The notes below the pieces were generated by a model. The model saw only the letters and a list, made by a program, of their open reading frames with translations. It searched no databases and was not told where the DNA came from. From NCBI RefSeq assembly GCF_029931775.1, contig NC_079312.1, positions 124,370,872 through 124,434,871 of the forward strand: a stretch of 64,000 nucleotides of DNA, in the 5' to 3' direction. Position 1 is the first letter of the stretch. Every line of letters begins with the position of its first letter. The DNA is from Euleptes europaea. Its lineage: Eukaryota > Chordata > Lepidosauria > Squamata > Sphaerodactylidae. This document shows positions 35,016 through 46,890 of this stretch, piece by piece. A program made the position numbers and the translations under genes.

Positions 35016-36189
35016 AATATGGGTCAGGAGGTAGAAGGGGATGAAACCTTTCTGTTCTGCCTCTTCTATCAGTGGGGCCCTGTTCAAGCCAGATTCAAGA
35101 GGAAGTGATTTCACCCTCTCCCCATTGCAGCCTCCCCAACTCATGTAGCTATTACCCCATGTGGGTCTTCACAACTGAGGAATAAACTTCTCCAGGGTTG
35201 GAAATGGCGGCTGGCGGGCGAGGGGGGGGGCTAGGAAGACTTGTGACCATCAGCACTTTCCACCGATGGATCCCGAGATCCAACCTGTTGATTATTACAA
35301 GATGTTGTGATGATCTTTAGCATAAACTTGGCCTTTTATCGTTTAACTGACTGCTGTATAATATCTGGCTGTTAGTTTACTAAAAATGTTTGCAACTAGT
35401 TCTCACACATCACGGTTTGGGTCTTGGGCTAACTCAATGCAGAAGCTCCAGGTACTGAAATAGATGATCAGAAATCACTTAAAAGTTTACTGAGTTTGCA
35501 AGGAGGTTAGCTGTGGCTTCTGGCCAACAGTAAGCCTACTGTTATCACCTCTACCCCTACAGCTGTGTGGAACTTTGTTTTCATTTATTTCCTCTTTTGG
35601 TAAATACGGATCTAGCGATTTGATTTTGCGTCTTTTTTGTGTGTGGTGTAAATGATTTTTAATCCTGCAGTAGAAATCTAGCGGTGCTGGAAACTTGGTC
35701 AACCACTGAGGTGGTGATGGTTGGCCATATTCCTGTTCTCCTCAAAGAAAATTGCTGATCAACCTGCTTCTCCCAGTCACCATATTTGGCCCCTCCCTTA
35801 TACCTCTCTGCTTTCTCCCTTCATGTTTCTGAAAAGAAAAGGGGAGTTGAGCATTCAGGCATGTGGCATTCCTCAATGTCTACAGTTTGGCTTAAAAATA
35901 AATAAATAAAAAACCTTAATATTGTCCAAAGGGGTCAAAAAGAGAGAGACTGGTGTAAGTAAGAGAAGAGAAACAAGGAAGTAGAGAAATCCATCTGTTG
36001 TGTTTTAACTCAGCTACTTTTATTTGCTAGTTTTCATATTTCCTTGTCTTCCTATTCCTGCAGGAGTGCTCTGAGCCCCAGTCAAAGATGCCTTCTGGCT
36101 TCCCCCTTTCAAAATACCTGAAACAAATTGCAGGAGTTGCTGGTGGAGTGTGGAGATTAATTATTGGTTTCTGGTCTCTAACAGCCTAT
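35016..36189. other. Intergenic, no gene seen
   Basis: Low-complexity (AAAT)n lies near 35897-35910. The reading frames show no family signature. Confidence 0.6.
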
Positions 36190-36625
36190 TCCTGAGGTCT
36201 GAGGCTGAAAGAGCTCAGTAGGTGCGCAAGTGGCCGCACCCAGACCTGCGCCAATTGCGCCGCCAAGACTGGCACGGACGCCGGCGTTGGGACAATTACA
36301 CTGACCTCTCTGGACTGGCACAGCAGCATGGTCCTGGCTGGGACGCTGGCTCGGCCACCCAACGGTGTCCCAACGATGCAAGTGCAGTTTCCTAACCCCA
36401 TCCAGCCAGTGAATGCCCCCCTACGCCTCAGCGGTGCTGCACCAGGATTTTGCTGGCACAGCATCACTTTTCTCTATGGGGTGTCCCCCCCATTTTTTAC
36501 TTTTTACATTTTTCAAGCCCTTTTTCCTGCTCATGGCAGCTTCCAAACCTCTTTTGGAAGCGCCATGGCAGTGCCTCGACCACTCTGTGCCCGGGCGCCA
36601 CTGGGCTCAGGAATGGGCTGTCAGT
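36190..36625 (+). repeat. Unclassified GC-rich interspersed repeat, copy 3 (tentative)
   Basis: The middle GGCACAGCATCACTTTTCTC then TATGGGGTGTCCCCC is a diverged version of the block at 3000 and 32190. The first half is rich in CpG and GCGCCGCCAAGACTGGC-like sequence. Reading frames across it are compositional. Confidence 0.4.
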
Positions 36626-37254
36626 ATGCCATGCATTCCGCTCCTCGTATTTATATCCCACCCTGCTTTGAGGAACTCATGGCACTGTACCTGGCCAATT
36701 TTATCCTTCCAACAGCTGGATGAGGTAAATAGAAACTGGCCTGTATCCTACCAATCCACTCAGCGAAACTCAAAACCTTTCTCTAGCCTAAAAATTCTTC
36801 CTCCAACTAAGTGGCTCTTCTGTCCAAGGACTTAAGTGGAAGGAAGGCTCCTAAGGCTAGAGGAAGGTTTCAGGCTTCATTGAGTGGGATGCTAGGATAC
36901 ACGCCCCTGACTGGCCCAAGATCACACTTCCCATTGGTCTCTCTTCCCCCCCCCCCCCCAGAATTAAGAAGCTGATAACTTTATAGTTGCCAATCCACAG
37001 CATATGTCCAGAATGAGAATTAGGTCCCCCTTGTGTTACCCTCTTACCCCTGCATTTTGACTGTATGACAGTTCCATTACTGGCAGGGGGTGGGGGTGGG
37101 TTACAGCTGTAGGGCCAGAGAAAGGCCTGTAGGGGGCTACAGAGAGTCCCAAGTCCATTAGTTTTGTAAATGTTAAATTAACGCAAAATATTACTTCTTA
37201 TTCATTGGTGTAAGTAAGGGAAGAAGGATCCAAAGCAGCTTACAGCATCATTCT

Positions 37255-37554
37255 CAGTGTGGTGTAGTGGTTAAGAGCAGTGGTTTGGAGCAGTGGACTC
37301 TGATCTGGAGAACCGGGTTTGATTCCCCACTCCTCCACATGAGCGGCGGAGGCTAATCTGGTGAACTGGGTTTGTTTCCCCACTCCTACACACGAAGCCA
37401 GATGGATGACCTTGGGCAAGTTACAGCTCTCTTTGAGCTCTCTCAGCCCCACCTACCTCACACGGTGTCTGTTGTGGGGAAGGGAAGGTGACTGTAACCC
37501 GGTTTGAGTCTCCCTTAAGTCGGCATATAAAAACCAACTCCTTTTTCTTCTTCC
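37255..37554 (+). mobile_element. tRNA-derived SINE (family A, long subfamily)
   Basis: The B-box region is duplicated: GGTTTGATTCCCCACTCCTC is followed about 50 nt later by GGTTTGTTTCCCCACTCCTA. The body and the GGCATATAAAAACCAACTCC tail are as in 17219. The same duplicated form occurs at 43582 and, in minus orientation, at 49356. Confidence 0.87.
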
Positions 37555-37744
37555 CTTTTATTCTCAAAACAACTCTGTAAGGCAGTGATGGCCCTAAGGT
37601 CACCCAGTGAACCAGAGCCCTATCCCAGCACGTTGTGGCATAGTTGTTACCCGAATTAGATTGTCTCTGGTTTAGTTGGGGGAATTTGTGTTGAAGAGAG
37701 AGCTTTGCAAGAGGCACGGGTAGCTTAGGGATCTTTTAAACCTT

Positions 37745-38000
37745 TAAACCATGACGCAGAGAGATAAGCTGCAGTACTGCAGTCCAAGCTCTGCTCACGA
37801 TCTGAGTTTGATCCCAACAGAAGTTGGTTTCAGGTAGCCGGTTCAAGGTTGACTCATCCTTCCATCCTTCTGAGGTCGGTAAAATGAGTACCCAGCTTGC
37901 TGGGGGTAAAGGGAAGATGACTCAGGAAGGCACTGGCAAACCACCCCGTAAACAAAGTCTGCCTAGAAAACATCAGGATGTGACGTCACCCCATGGGCAT
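37745..38000 (+). mobile_element. Sauria-type SINE (tRNA head, Bov-B-like tail)
   Basis: The middle GAGGTCGGTAAAATGAGTAC, the AAAGGGAAGATGACTCAGGA stretch and the end GGCAAACCACCCCGTAAAC, then GTGACGTCACCCCATGGG, match Sauria SINEs, whose 3' end is shared with Bov-B LINEs. The tRNA-like head is degraded. Confidence 0.8.
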
Positions 38001-38297
38001 CCATTATGCAGGCTTAAATCCCTTGGAAAACTCTCAATAAAGAGGAGGTTTGCTCAAAGAAAGTGTGGTTTTATTACAAATAATTTCAAGCACACAATAT
38101 AAGCCCACATGCACAATTCATACAAGAGCTAGTGAAGAATAAAGGGGTGGGAGATAGATTTAGGGAATGGGTGATATTTACCAGACTAGAAGAGTGATGT
38201 CTGATGACAGTAATGCTGTAGAGGGCGAAAAACTTGTGGAAGCAGCAATAGCATGCTACCCTACATGCAAGTAGAGGGTTATGTTCGGATCCAAGGT

Positions 38298-38323
38298 GCA
38301 CACACACACACACACACACACAC
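38298..38323. repeat. (CA)n microsatellite
   Basis: About 13 CA units lie in intergenic sequence. Further short CA/TG tracts lie at 30841-30862 and in the SINE tails at about 22602 and 42371. Confidence 0.9.
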
Positions 38324-38370
38324 TATGAATGGCCAAAGGAGTAATATTTATACGTAAAATGTGTCCTGAG

Positions 38371-39572
38371 TAGGGTTGTGCAAAAAGTTTTTTTGGGTAA
38401 ATTTCAGGTTTATTGGGCCCAGTTTTTTCGGTAAATGGAATAAGCCAAATACCCATACCGATAAAGGGGTATTTTGGCTTTATTTCCGGGTTTACACCAA
38501 AAAAAAAAAAAGGCCATTATAATCTATGGGGATTTCTTTGAAGCTCCCGTGGAGGCATATTTGGAGGTAGAGTTCCCAAATTTTCAGGGTAGCTTCAAGG
38601 GGCTCTACTTGCATGACCCCCAAAGTTTGGTGAAGATTTGGTCTGGGGATCCGATTTTGTGGGGTCCAGAAGGAGTCACCCCCTTCTCCATAGAGAAGTA
38701 TGGTAAAGTTTACCATGCTTCTTTATGGAGGAGGGGGCAACCCCATTCAGACCCCATAAAATTGGACCCCTGACCCAATCTTCACCAAACTTTGGGGTTT
38801 ATGCAAGGAGAATCTTGTGAAGCTACGCTGCAAATTTAGTGACTAACTTGTAAAATACCCCCTCCCAGGAGAATTTTAAAACTACTTATTTTTCACAGTC
38901 TGTAATGGCCATATTCATACCAAAGAATCGTGGGAAAATTCAGTTTCCCATGAATGTTTGCAATAATAGGCCCATTTCCCCACAATTCTTGGGTACAGAT
39001 GCAACCATTACAGACTGTGAAAAGTAAGTAGTGTTAACATTCGGGGGGGGGGGGCATTTTTCATGGTAGAGTCCCCAAATTTGCAGTGTAGCTTCATGAG
39101 TCTCTCCTTGCATGGACCCCAAAATTTGGTAAAGTTTGGGATGGGGCCTGATTTTATGGGGTCCAGAAGAGGTTGCCCCCCTCCTCTATAGAGAAGTATA
39201 GTAAAGTTTACAATGCTTCTCTGGAGGAGGGGCGACCCCTTCTGGACCCCATAAATCGTACCCCCTGACCCAATCTTTCCCAAACTTCAGGGTTCATGCA
39301 AGGAGTCTTGTGAAGCTACCCTGAAAATTTGGGGACTCTACCTCTAAAAATGGCTCCCCCAGAGCTCATTTTTAAAATCCCATAGGAAAAAGCCCGGGGA
39401 AAGCCGAAGCTGAAAAAAAACAAATACCAATTCGGTTGATTCGGCGATCGGCTATCCAGCTTCAGCTTTATTCCCAGGTTTTGGTATTCAGTAAAACCAA
39501 AACCCAAATATTGCCGAAACAGCTAATTTTTGGTTTATTTTCAGTTTGGGTTTATCGATATGCACAACCCTA
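38371..39572. mobile_element. hAT-like 1.2-kb element made of nested palindromes
   Basis: Terminal repeats TAGGGTTGTGCA and TGCACAACCCTA are flanked by an exact 8-bp duplication GTCCTGAG (38363-38370, 39573-39580), the hAT signature. Inside are three hairpins. One centres near 38706 (GGTAAAGTTTACC) and one near 39204 (GTAAAGTTTAC); these two are related to each other. The third spans about 38890-39030 and has TTTTCACAGTCTGTAATGG at one side and CCATTACAGACTGTGAAAA at the other. It has no transposase, so it is non-autonomous. Confidence 0.82.
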
Positions 39573-39580
39573 GTCCTGAG

Positions 39581-40470
39581 GCAGTATGAGGTAACTGGCA
39601 TGTATTCCAGGGACAAAGAAGTGATTGCTTTTCCAGGGTCCATACAAAAAAGAATGAGAGGTTTGATGGCTCTTGCAAGAATACCTGAATGATTCTTGAG
39701 GATAGTGATTTATTGTTGTGATAGTTACAGGTATGAATCCTTGATGAGATTTCAGGACAACATAATACTTGGAGTATTCTCCTGAATGCTAAGTGATTGG
39801 CTACAAAGTTGAAATGTGGTACACTTATAGCCAAATAATCTTAACTGAAGATTCAGACAATGGGACACTTGAGCATCTTTTTTTCAAAATGGAGGGTATG
39901 AAGTTCATCCCAAAATTATTATGCTCCCATGCTAGGTAGGAAATGTGCACATATGTTTCACTACTTGATAACCAGAAAAGTCTGGAAAAGGGAGATTTCT
40001 AAACTTAATCAAATTTCAGGCCGTGAAAGTTACATTATAATAAAAACGTAGTACTGCACTGAGCAAATTTGCCCAGATGTTACAGAATATATTGATCTGT
40101 TGACATTCTGAAATCCCCTATACATACTTGAATCAGCCTTTGGTGAGTTTCTGATAGCAGCCAGGAATGTGTATCTAAGCTTGGAGAAATCAAGTTTCAT
40201 TTACTAGTAATTGATAAACGTTGCAGTCAGTGTCAGAAACTTGGCAAATATTGATACAATTATAATATTTTAACATTTTTGGGAGGAAATATTTTTGTCA
40301 TGAAACTTGTAGCTAACAAAGGACGGATCAATTGTCCTCTGAAGAGGTGTTCATACAGATATTGAATTTTCCTCAATGTTTAACAATATATAAATTATTT
40401 AAGATGACAATATGCATCAGAAAATTGCTTGCTTAAAGCTTCCTTGGATTGCCCTTACTATTTCCTGATG
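39581..40470. other. Intergenic, no gene seen
   Basis: A/T-rich sequence without recognisable elements. Confidence 0.6.
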
Positions 40471-40790
40471 TTTGTTTGTTTGTTTATTTTTCAAATTTAT
40501 ATCCCACCCTCTTTCCCAGCTGAGGCCAGACTCAGGGCGGGTAACAACCTTTTAATAACATAAAATCCATAAAACAGCGATTAAAATCTCATAATAAAAA
40601 CATAACAGAATGGCCTTAAAATAACACAGACTCTGCCGTACTACTGGGTTTAGGCAGGTCACCTCCCCACAAATGTCAAAGTGGGGTGGGAGATGGGGAG
40701 GCCAGCAATGATGGATAAACTAGCGGCTGCCCTCAATTATAGGCCTGGTGGAATAGTTCTGTTTTACAGGCCCTGCGGAACTCCTTAAGG
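40471..40790 (-). repeat. Interspersed repeat of unassigned family (TTTATATCCCACCCTC type), copy 1
   Basis: It holds TTTATATCCCACCCTCTTTC, CTCAGGGCGGGTAACAAC and later GGCCTGGTGGAATAGTTCTG, then CCCTGCGGAACTCCT. The same blocks occur at 55130-55512. This pattern is common in squamate DNA; orientation is inferred from the A-rich downstream run. Confidence 0.55.
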
Positions 40791-42022
40791 TGATCATATT
40801 TACTTCTTTTAAGTATTTAAAGAAACGTTTCAGCATTCTTTGTGGCTCAAATCAAATCAAAATTTAAAGTATGGAGAATAAAACAGACCCCAAATAACCA
40901 TCCCCTTAAAAAAATGCTTTTAGTATACGTCATGTTAAAAGCCTGGTTATTGCCAAGCAGGGCTAACCTTAAGTAGGGGAGATTTTACTTGGTGCACTGG
41001 GGTATGGATGATTTGGAATGGTTCAGCTGTACCGTTCTCCAACCCCAGAGGCCCATATGTGTTGGGAAACTACGATATCAGATCTTTGTCAGATCCCTCT
41101 GATCCCATTATGTGGTGTTATTGATGAAAGAGACCACATATTCATTGATTGCTATTACATGGTAATTTTATGAACGAAGCTTTTGCCAAAATGAATATGA
41201 GTTTGGCATCCTGTCAGTACAGCAACAACTCATTCATGAACAGATGTTGAATCTCTTTTGGACAGAACAATGAAACTGCATTCATGAACAGCCTGTTTGA
41301 TGGATGGCATTAGGCTGAATGTGATTTTCTTATGCTTAATGCATGTTCAAAGCTTCATAAGTAAATAGAATATTTTCCTGTGCGCTCCTCTCTCTCTCTC
41401 TCGACTATCTTATCACAAGCTTTTCCTAGTGTCTTGAGGTTTGCTTCTCACATCTATTTACTCTTCATCTCAACCTCTATCCTGCAAAGCAGATGACATT
41501 CATGCCAGACAAATCATCTTGTGGAAATTCTTGCTGCATAAAAAGTGTTATGGAGTGGTGTGGAATAATTCATTACTGACACTGCTCATGACATGGTATA
41601 GGCATTGAGAGCCAGCCATTTCTCATTTTACATTTAACACTAAGGTACAGGTTCCCTGAGCATATCAAATTCACCCTGTGTTCCTTTTCAACACCTGGAA
41701 GAGGGGTTCAGCGTTTTTCAGCCACAACGTATGCATAGTTTACAGAGTCATGTCCAACATTTTAAACAGAAGCACCCTTCAGAGTGGACTAGAGGTGTGT
41801 GCATATACTCAGATATCCATGCCTAAAAGCAAAATGAAAATTGGCCTGATGCAGCACATGTATATTAGTGATTAGTGAAGCTGTATGTTGCATTAATGAT
41901 GTGACACATAATGTGCAGTTGATCCACAGTGAGTATTGCACAAGTTGGGTGAACTAGACATATGAGAAACGCCTCCTTCTGGAGACGTACATAACTATTT
42001 GGTCTTAAAATGATATTGGGTT
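40791..42022. other. Intergenic, no gene seen
   Basis: A short CT repeat lies at 41388-41402. Nothing else is supported. Confidence 0.6.
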
Positions 42023-42436
42023 AGCTGGCAATGGCCATTTATGAATGGGAGGTTTTGCCTTGGATTTGCCGCTTTCTAGGTGCACATTTCCCCCATCTGA
42101 ATTCTCAAAACTCTGCAGGGGGGCTTATTTTTTTAGTTTTGAGAACGCGGGTGGGAAAAAATGTGCACCTGGATGGTCCAGGCTAGCCTGATCTCATCAG
42201 ATTTCAGAAGCTAAGCAGGGTCAGCCCTGGTTAGCATTTGGATGGGAGACCACCAAGGAAGTCCAGGGTTGCTGTTCAGAGAAAGGCACTGGCAAGCCAC
42301 CTCTGTTAGTCTCTTGCCATGAAAACCCCCAAAAGGGGTCGCCATAAGTCGGCTGTGACTTGACGGCACTTTACACACACACACACAGCAACAAAGCCAA
42401 GGCAAAACCTCCCATGCATAAATGGCCAATTTCAGC
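42023..42436. mobile_element. Inverted-repeat MITE carrying a 5S SINE inside
   Basis: The ends AGCTGGCAATGGCCATTTAT and GGAGGTTTTGCCTTGG on the left are mirrored by CCAAGGCAAAACCTCCCATG and ATAAATGGCCAATTTCAGCT on the right. A second inner pair AGGTGCACATTT/AAATGTGCACCT flanks a short centre. The copy has been opened by the 5S SINE at 42168. The superfamily is uncertain because the target duplication is unclear. Confidence 0.7.
42168..42388 (+). mobile_element. 5S-rRNA-derived SINE, copy 2
   Basis: AGCCTGATCTCATCAGATTT, AGAAGCTAAGCAGGGTCAGC and TTTGGATGGGAGACCACC come from 5S rRNA, and GGGGTCGCCATAAGTCGGCT then ACGGCACTTTACACACAC form the tail. It sits inside the inverted-repeat element at 42023-42436 and is therefore younger than it. 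Confidence 0.9.
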
Positions 42437-43581
42437 TACAGCCACCAGAGGGAGTAGTTGCCTTGATTTAAGTCATGAAAGAACAACTTCTTTAAATGCT
42501 GTCTGATGCCACAATTCTTGTTGTTTATTAGTTTACTTACTGAGGCTTTTCCTTTTATTGGTAGTGTTGAAATCATCAGCCACAGTCATGACTGAACTCA
42601 TATGCAGATTCAGATGGCCAGCAATTGCGAATGCGCAGTTAAATCACCCAGGATTTTAAACAAAAGCCATTGAGGGACTTTCGACTTCCTAAATTATTCA
42701 GAGGTCATATTTTTTTCCAGCACCCTGAGAACCAAAATGTTATAGACAATGGATAGATGCTATCCCTTGCATAAAGTTAGAAAGCTATGGGAAACAGGTG
42801 CTAATATAGGTTCCTCCTATCTGAAGCCTCTGGGTTGGGATTCACATGTATATTGAGACTGTGAAATTTGGGCTCAGCAGAGACTAGAAGTTTACTTTAA
42901 TGATACTGTTCATATGGCCAATTCGACCCTGATCAATGTCACACTAAGATCAAAATTTAAAAGGAACAATAAGAGAATTAGTATTTTTTAAAAATCTTGA
43001 TTGACTGAGATACAAACTTGACAACTGCCAATGTCGTATTAAAATCCACCTCTGCTAAAAGAACCCTCAAATTTTCCAATTCACAAGCAGATTCCCAGAT
43101 AAAAGGCTTTATCCATCTGTCTCTCACTTCGTTGCTCAGACACTGAAGAGTGTCTATTTGGCCAGAACCACATTGGCATACTCTTTCACAATATGGTACC
43201 CTAGAGACTAGAACTGGTCAGCTCACTATAAAGTCATGAGAATCAACCCACCAAGTCTCTGTAATGCCTACTAAATCATATCACTCTGTCTACATTAGAA
43301 GCTCAAACTGTTCCTTCTTATTGCCCAAGCTTTGGGCATTGGTACATAGACACCTGAAGCCCCTCACCTTGGGCTCCATCTGACCTGGCCCTCCCACGTC
43401 TACTACTAGTAAAATGGGCATCTATATTATCCTGCTAGGTGTGGAGGAAATTTTTATTACTCCTCTGCTTTCCTCAATTTCTGATCAGGGGCAGAAGTGT
43501 GGTAAAATTCTGTTCACTATTTGGTGGAATAATACACATTATTAACTTATCAGTTGCTTACCAGAGCCAGGTTGGTGCGAG
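42437..43581. other. Intergenic, no gene seen
   Basis: The text near 43100-43450 reads like a decayed LINE or old repeat but gives no protein match I can name. Confidence 0.5.
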
Positions 43582-43896
43582 AGCCAGCGTGGTATAGTGA
43601 TTAAGAGCGGTGGTTTGGAGTGGTGGACTCTAATCTGGAGAACCAGGTTTGATTCCCCACTCCTCCACATGAGTGGAGGATGCTAATCTGGAGAACTGGG
43701 TTGGTTTCCCCACTCCTACACATGAAGCCAGATGGGTGACCATGAGCTAGTCACGATTCTTAGAGCTCTCTCAGCCCCACCTGCCTCACAAGGTGTCTGT
43801 TGTAGGGAGGGGAAAGGAAGGTGATTGTAAGCTGGTTTGATTCTTCCTTAAGTGGTAGAGAAAGTCGGCATATAAAATGCAATTCCCCTCTTTCTT
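43582..43896 (+). mobile_element. tRNA-derived SINE (family A, long subfamily)
   Basis: It begins AGCCAGCGTGGTATAGTGAT, has the duplicated B-box segments (GGTTTGATTCCCCACTCC and GGTTGGTTTCCCCACTCC) and ends GTCGGCATATAAAATGCAAT. It is one of the more complete copies. Confidence 0.88.
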
Positions 43897-44379
43897 ATCA
43901 CATACTGTGATGCTACCACATAGTAAATGACAATACGTCTGCTTTCTCTCTTTTTTCAAATTCCTCCAACTGACATAACCCTCATCCTCCACTGAAATTA
44001 AGCCTAGGACTATTACTCTATGTTACATTATGTATGGGTCTTGTCAAGTCAGCATGCACTAGGCTGTTGAAGCTTAGCTTGTTGGGAGCAGGGAGTTACA
44101 AAGGACCACAGCACTTACAGAGACTTTCCCCTGTACTTTTTTTTCCAGTGGGCCTATTATTTGCCCCTATGGGGAAGCTTATATGTAGCCCAATAGTGGC
44201 TCAGGTAAGGAAAATGGAGGGGAGGTTTAGGTCCCCACAGGCCTAGCAATCTAGGTTTCCACAAGGTACTTTCAGTGCACATCTGCTTCACAGGACCCAG
44301 GGCAGACATGAGGTGGACCCATAAACAACGTAACTTTTAGTTAGGCCCTAAGTGTGACTGAACCATGGTCTCTCCACAT

Positions 44380-44572
44380 AGGGTTGCCAGCCTCCAGGTG
44401 GTAGCTGGAGATCTCCTGCTATTACAACTGACCTCCAGCCGATAAAGATCAGTTCACTTGGCTGCTTTGGCAATTGGACTCTATGGCATTGAAGCCCCTC
44501 CCTAAACCCTGCCCTCCTCAGGCTCCACCCCAAAAACCTCCCACCGGTGGCAAAGAGGGACCTGGCAACTCT
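44380..44572 (+). mobile_element. hAT-type MITE (TAGGGTTGCC family)
   Basis: It runs from AGGGTTGCCAGCCTCCAGGT to GGGACCTGGCAACTCT with the typical internal GATCAGTTCACTTGG and ATTGGACTCTATGGCATTG. A short internal deletion makes it 193 bp. Confidence 0.85.
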
Positions 44573-45833
44573 ATCTCCACGCTCATGCTGGGATCCACCC
44601 CCAGTCAACACCTTGTGTGTTGTTTTGAGGGGAGGGAGTTGTGTTATTTGTTGCCCTGTCTAGCATCATACACATATTTGGTGCAATGTAAATGTAAATA
44701 AATGACAGAAGGTCCCCTGCGCTCACTCACTTTCACAAATGTTGAGTCAGAGTTATGCGGCAGTAAAATACATTCAAGTAGATTTGTGGTAGCAATTTCT
44801 ACTTATTAGTTTGCATCTGGTTCAAGCAATTATGTTAACAAAAAAGAGTACAGCTTAAGCTCAAATGTGCGGGGGACATCCAAAGAATTCAAGAACCTAG
44901 AAATTTTAAAAATGCTGGTTTATTAGGGCCATCTGTATGGAAAACCAATGCAGGAAGGACTGATGGGGGATTTAGGTAACTAGAAGCTAATAATGGCGCA
45001 GGGGATTACGATGATAGTTGGGTGCCAGAGTCGTTATTTGTCAGGGCTCAGAACTCACCAACAGGATGTGACTTCGCATAAGAATGTATAAGTGAAGCAG
45101 CTTTACCAGATCAAGGTGATGATCCTCCTTCTAGCCTAGTCCGTTCCAGATGCTTTCAGGAAGCGCATAAAAACACACGGCTCTACTATCAGTCCCTTGA
45201 GATGTCCTGCACTTGGCAGTCTAAGGGTATCCCCAGCAGAGGAAGTATACTTCAATCTAGGACCATAGATATTCTCCCTCAAGCTGGGTGCCTATTTTTA
45301 AGAAAAGATTATTTCAAAAATGTAATCATCACTCAGCAAGTAGCCAGGCAGCATTCAGTTTATGAGTGTGCAATGGTGTTTTAATGTGTGTGTGAGCTCT
45401 TCTTTTTCCCGTGCTCCGTTATTGCTTGCTGTCAGTGGCCTGTTATTGATTTCTGATTTTAATTGCATTTTAATGCTTGTGTCACCATGGGCATATTTGA
45501 TGGAGAAATGGCTAAGAAGTAAACCAATTAAATAAAATTGTAGCAAAGTATTAGGGTAAATTAGTGGCGCAAGCTCCTGCTCCAGCCTCTTCCTTTCCTC
45601 CAGCTTTAATTCCTTTCTGTTTCATACTACATTTTAGCACATTAAATGCCTCTCTGTGGCTGCTGTTTGCTTTCTGCTGTTTTGAACGGGTTTTCAACTT
45701 AGCAAAATGTTAGTCGCTCAGTTATCAGTTCGGATTGCCACTTTATAAACAGAACACAATCGTTAGATAGAGCCACATCTTTCATGGCAAAGAAGAAAAA
45801 TGCAGCAGTCTGCTGGTCGTAATTCAGGTTTCT
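44573..45833. other. Intergenic, no gene seen
   Basis: Sequence between the MITE and the presumed GTPase 3' end. No feature is supported. Confidence 0.6.
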
Positions 45834-46890
45834 TTTATTAGATACAACATTTGAAAAGGTAAAAAAAAAACAGGTAATACACAATGAGGCACAGACCAAC
45901 TTGCCAGGTAATACACACTTCTTTCCACAATGCACAGATGTCTCAGACAGTGGTAACTTCACTGCAAACAAAACCCACACAAGACCACATCCATGCAAAT
46001 AGTCAATGCGGACATTAGAAGCAATAACACTGATTGTTTGGGAGGCGACCCATTCACACCTGCACAAAACATACGCACACACTTGTACACCAAATCGTTC
46101 TTTCTTCCCCAGCTTCAAGCATATAAAGAAATGTTCAGTCACTCACGCAGTGCAAATGATAAAGAGGTGTCCCGGGAATTAAATGTTACTTTTGGCACTT
46201 CCAAATGTCTACCTTCAGGGATATGCCTTACAGAATGTTGGCTATGTTGCCACAGACACTTGTCTGTGTGACCATCACTTTATCATTCACCTTGGCCAAG
46301 CTGAACACATGAACACATGAAGCTGCCTTATACTGAATCAGACCCTTGGTCCATCAAAGTCAGTATTGTCTACTCAGTCGGGCAGCAGCTCTTCAGGGTC
46401 TCAGACAGGGGTCTTTTACATCACCTACTTGCCTAGTCCCTTTAATTGGAGATGCCAGGGATCAAACCTGGGACCTTCTGCATTCCAAGCAGATGCTCTA
46501 CCACTGAGCCACGGCCCCTCCCCTGGATCCATAACAAGGGTGCACCTTAGCTATTCACATTTCTTTCAATCTCTACATCAACAATAGATATGGATAATGA
46601 AACAGGACAGAACTAGGATTCTTACACTTTTCTCAGGCATTAAAGGCATCCCAATTCTTACCCTGTAACTCAAAAGCTGAATGCATGAAATGGCACATAC
46701 ATTTGTGACTTTGGGGGCCACCCCACAAGCAGAAATTACAGTGTTATGACAAATCATCAAGTTTTACTAATGGCTTCTGAGACCGAATATGACAGAATAC
46801 CCCAACACTGATACGATGGATGCAACCTGGTCTCTGTACTCAGCCCACAAGAGTTTTCAAAAAGTCTTGCAGCTATGGTCCTTGCCTAGT
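45834..46890 (-). other. Probable 3'UTR of the RASD-like GTPase gene
   Basis: After the stop codon at 46891-46893 the minus strand runs about 1.05 kb to an AATAAA (TTTATT on the + strand at 45834-45839). A tRNA-derived SINE in minus orientation (46310-46520) lies inside. The extent is inferred only from this signal. Confidence 0.45.
46310..46520 (-). mobile_element. tRNA-derived SINE (family B), minus strand
   Basis: On the + strand it reads ATGAAGCTGCCTTATACTGA to GGGATCAAACCTGGGACCTT and GCTCTACCACTGAGCC, the reverse of the copy at 15562. It lies in the presumed 3'UTR of the GTPase gene in the orientation of that transcript. Confidence 0.85.

Noticed and set aside
36186-36835. Overlapping long frames of 93 to 140 residues
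   Set aside because: They sit in the GC-rich repeat and show no homology; high GC content alone lengthens frames.
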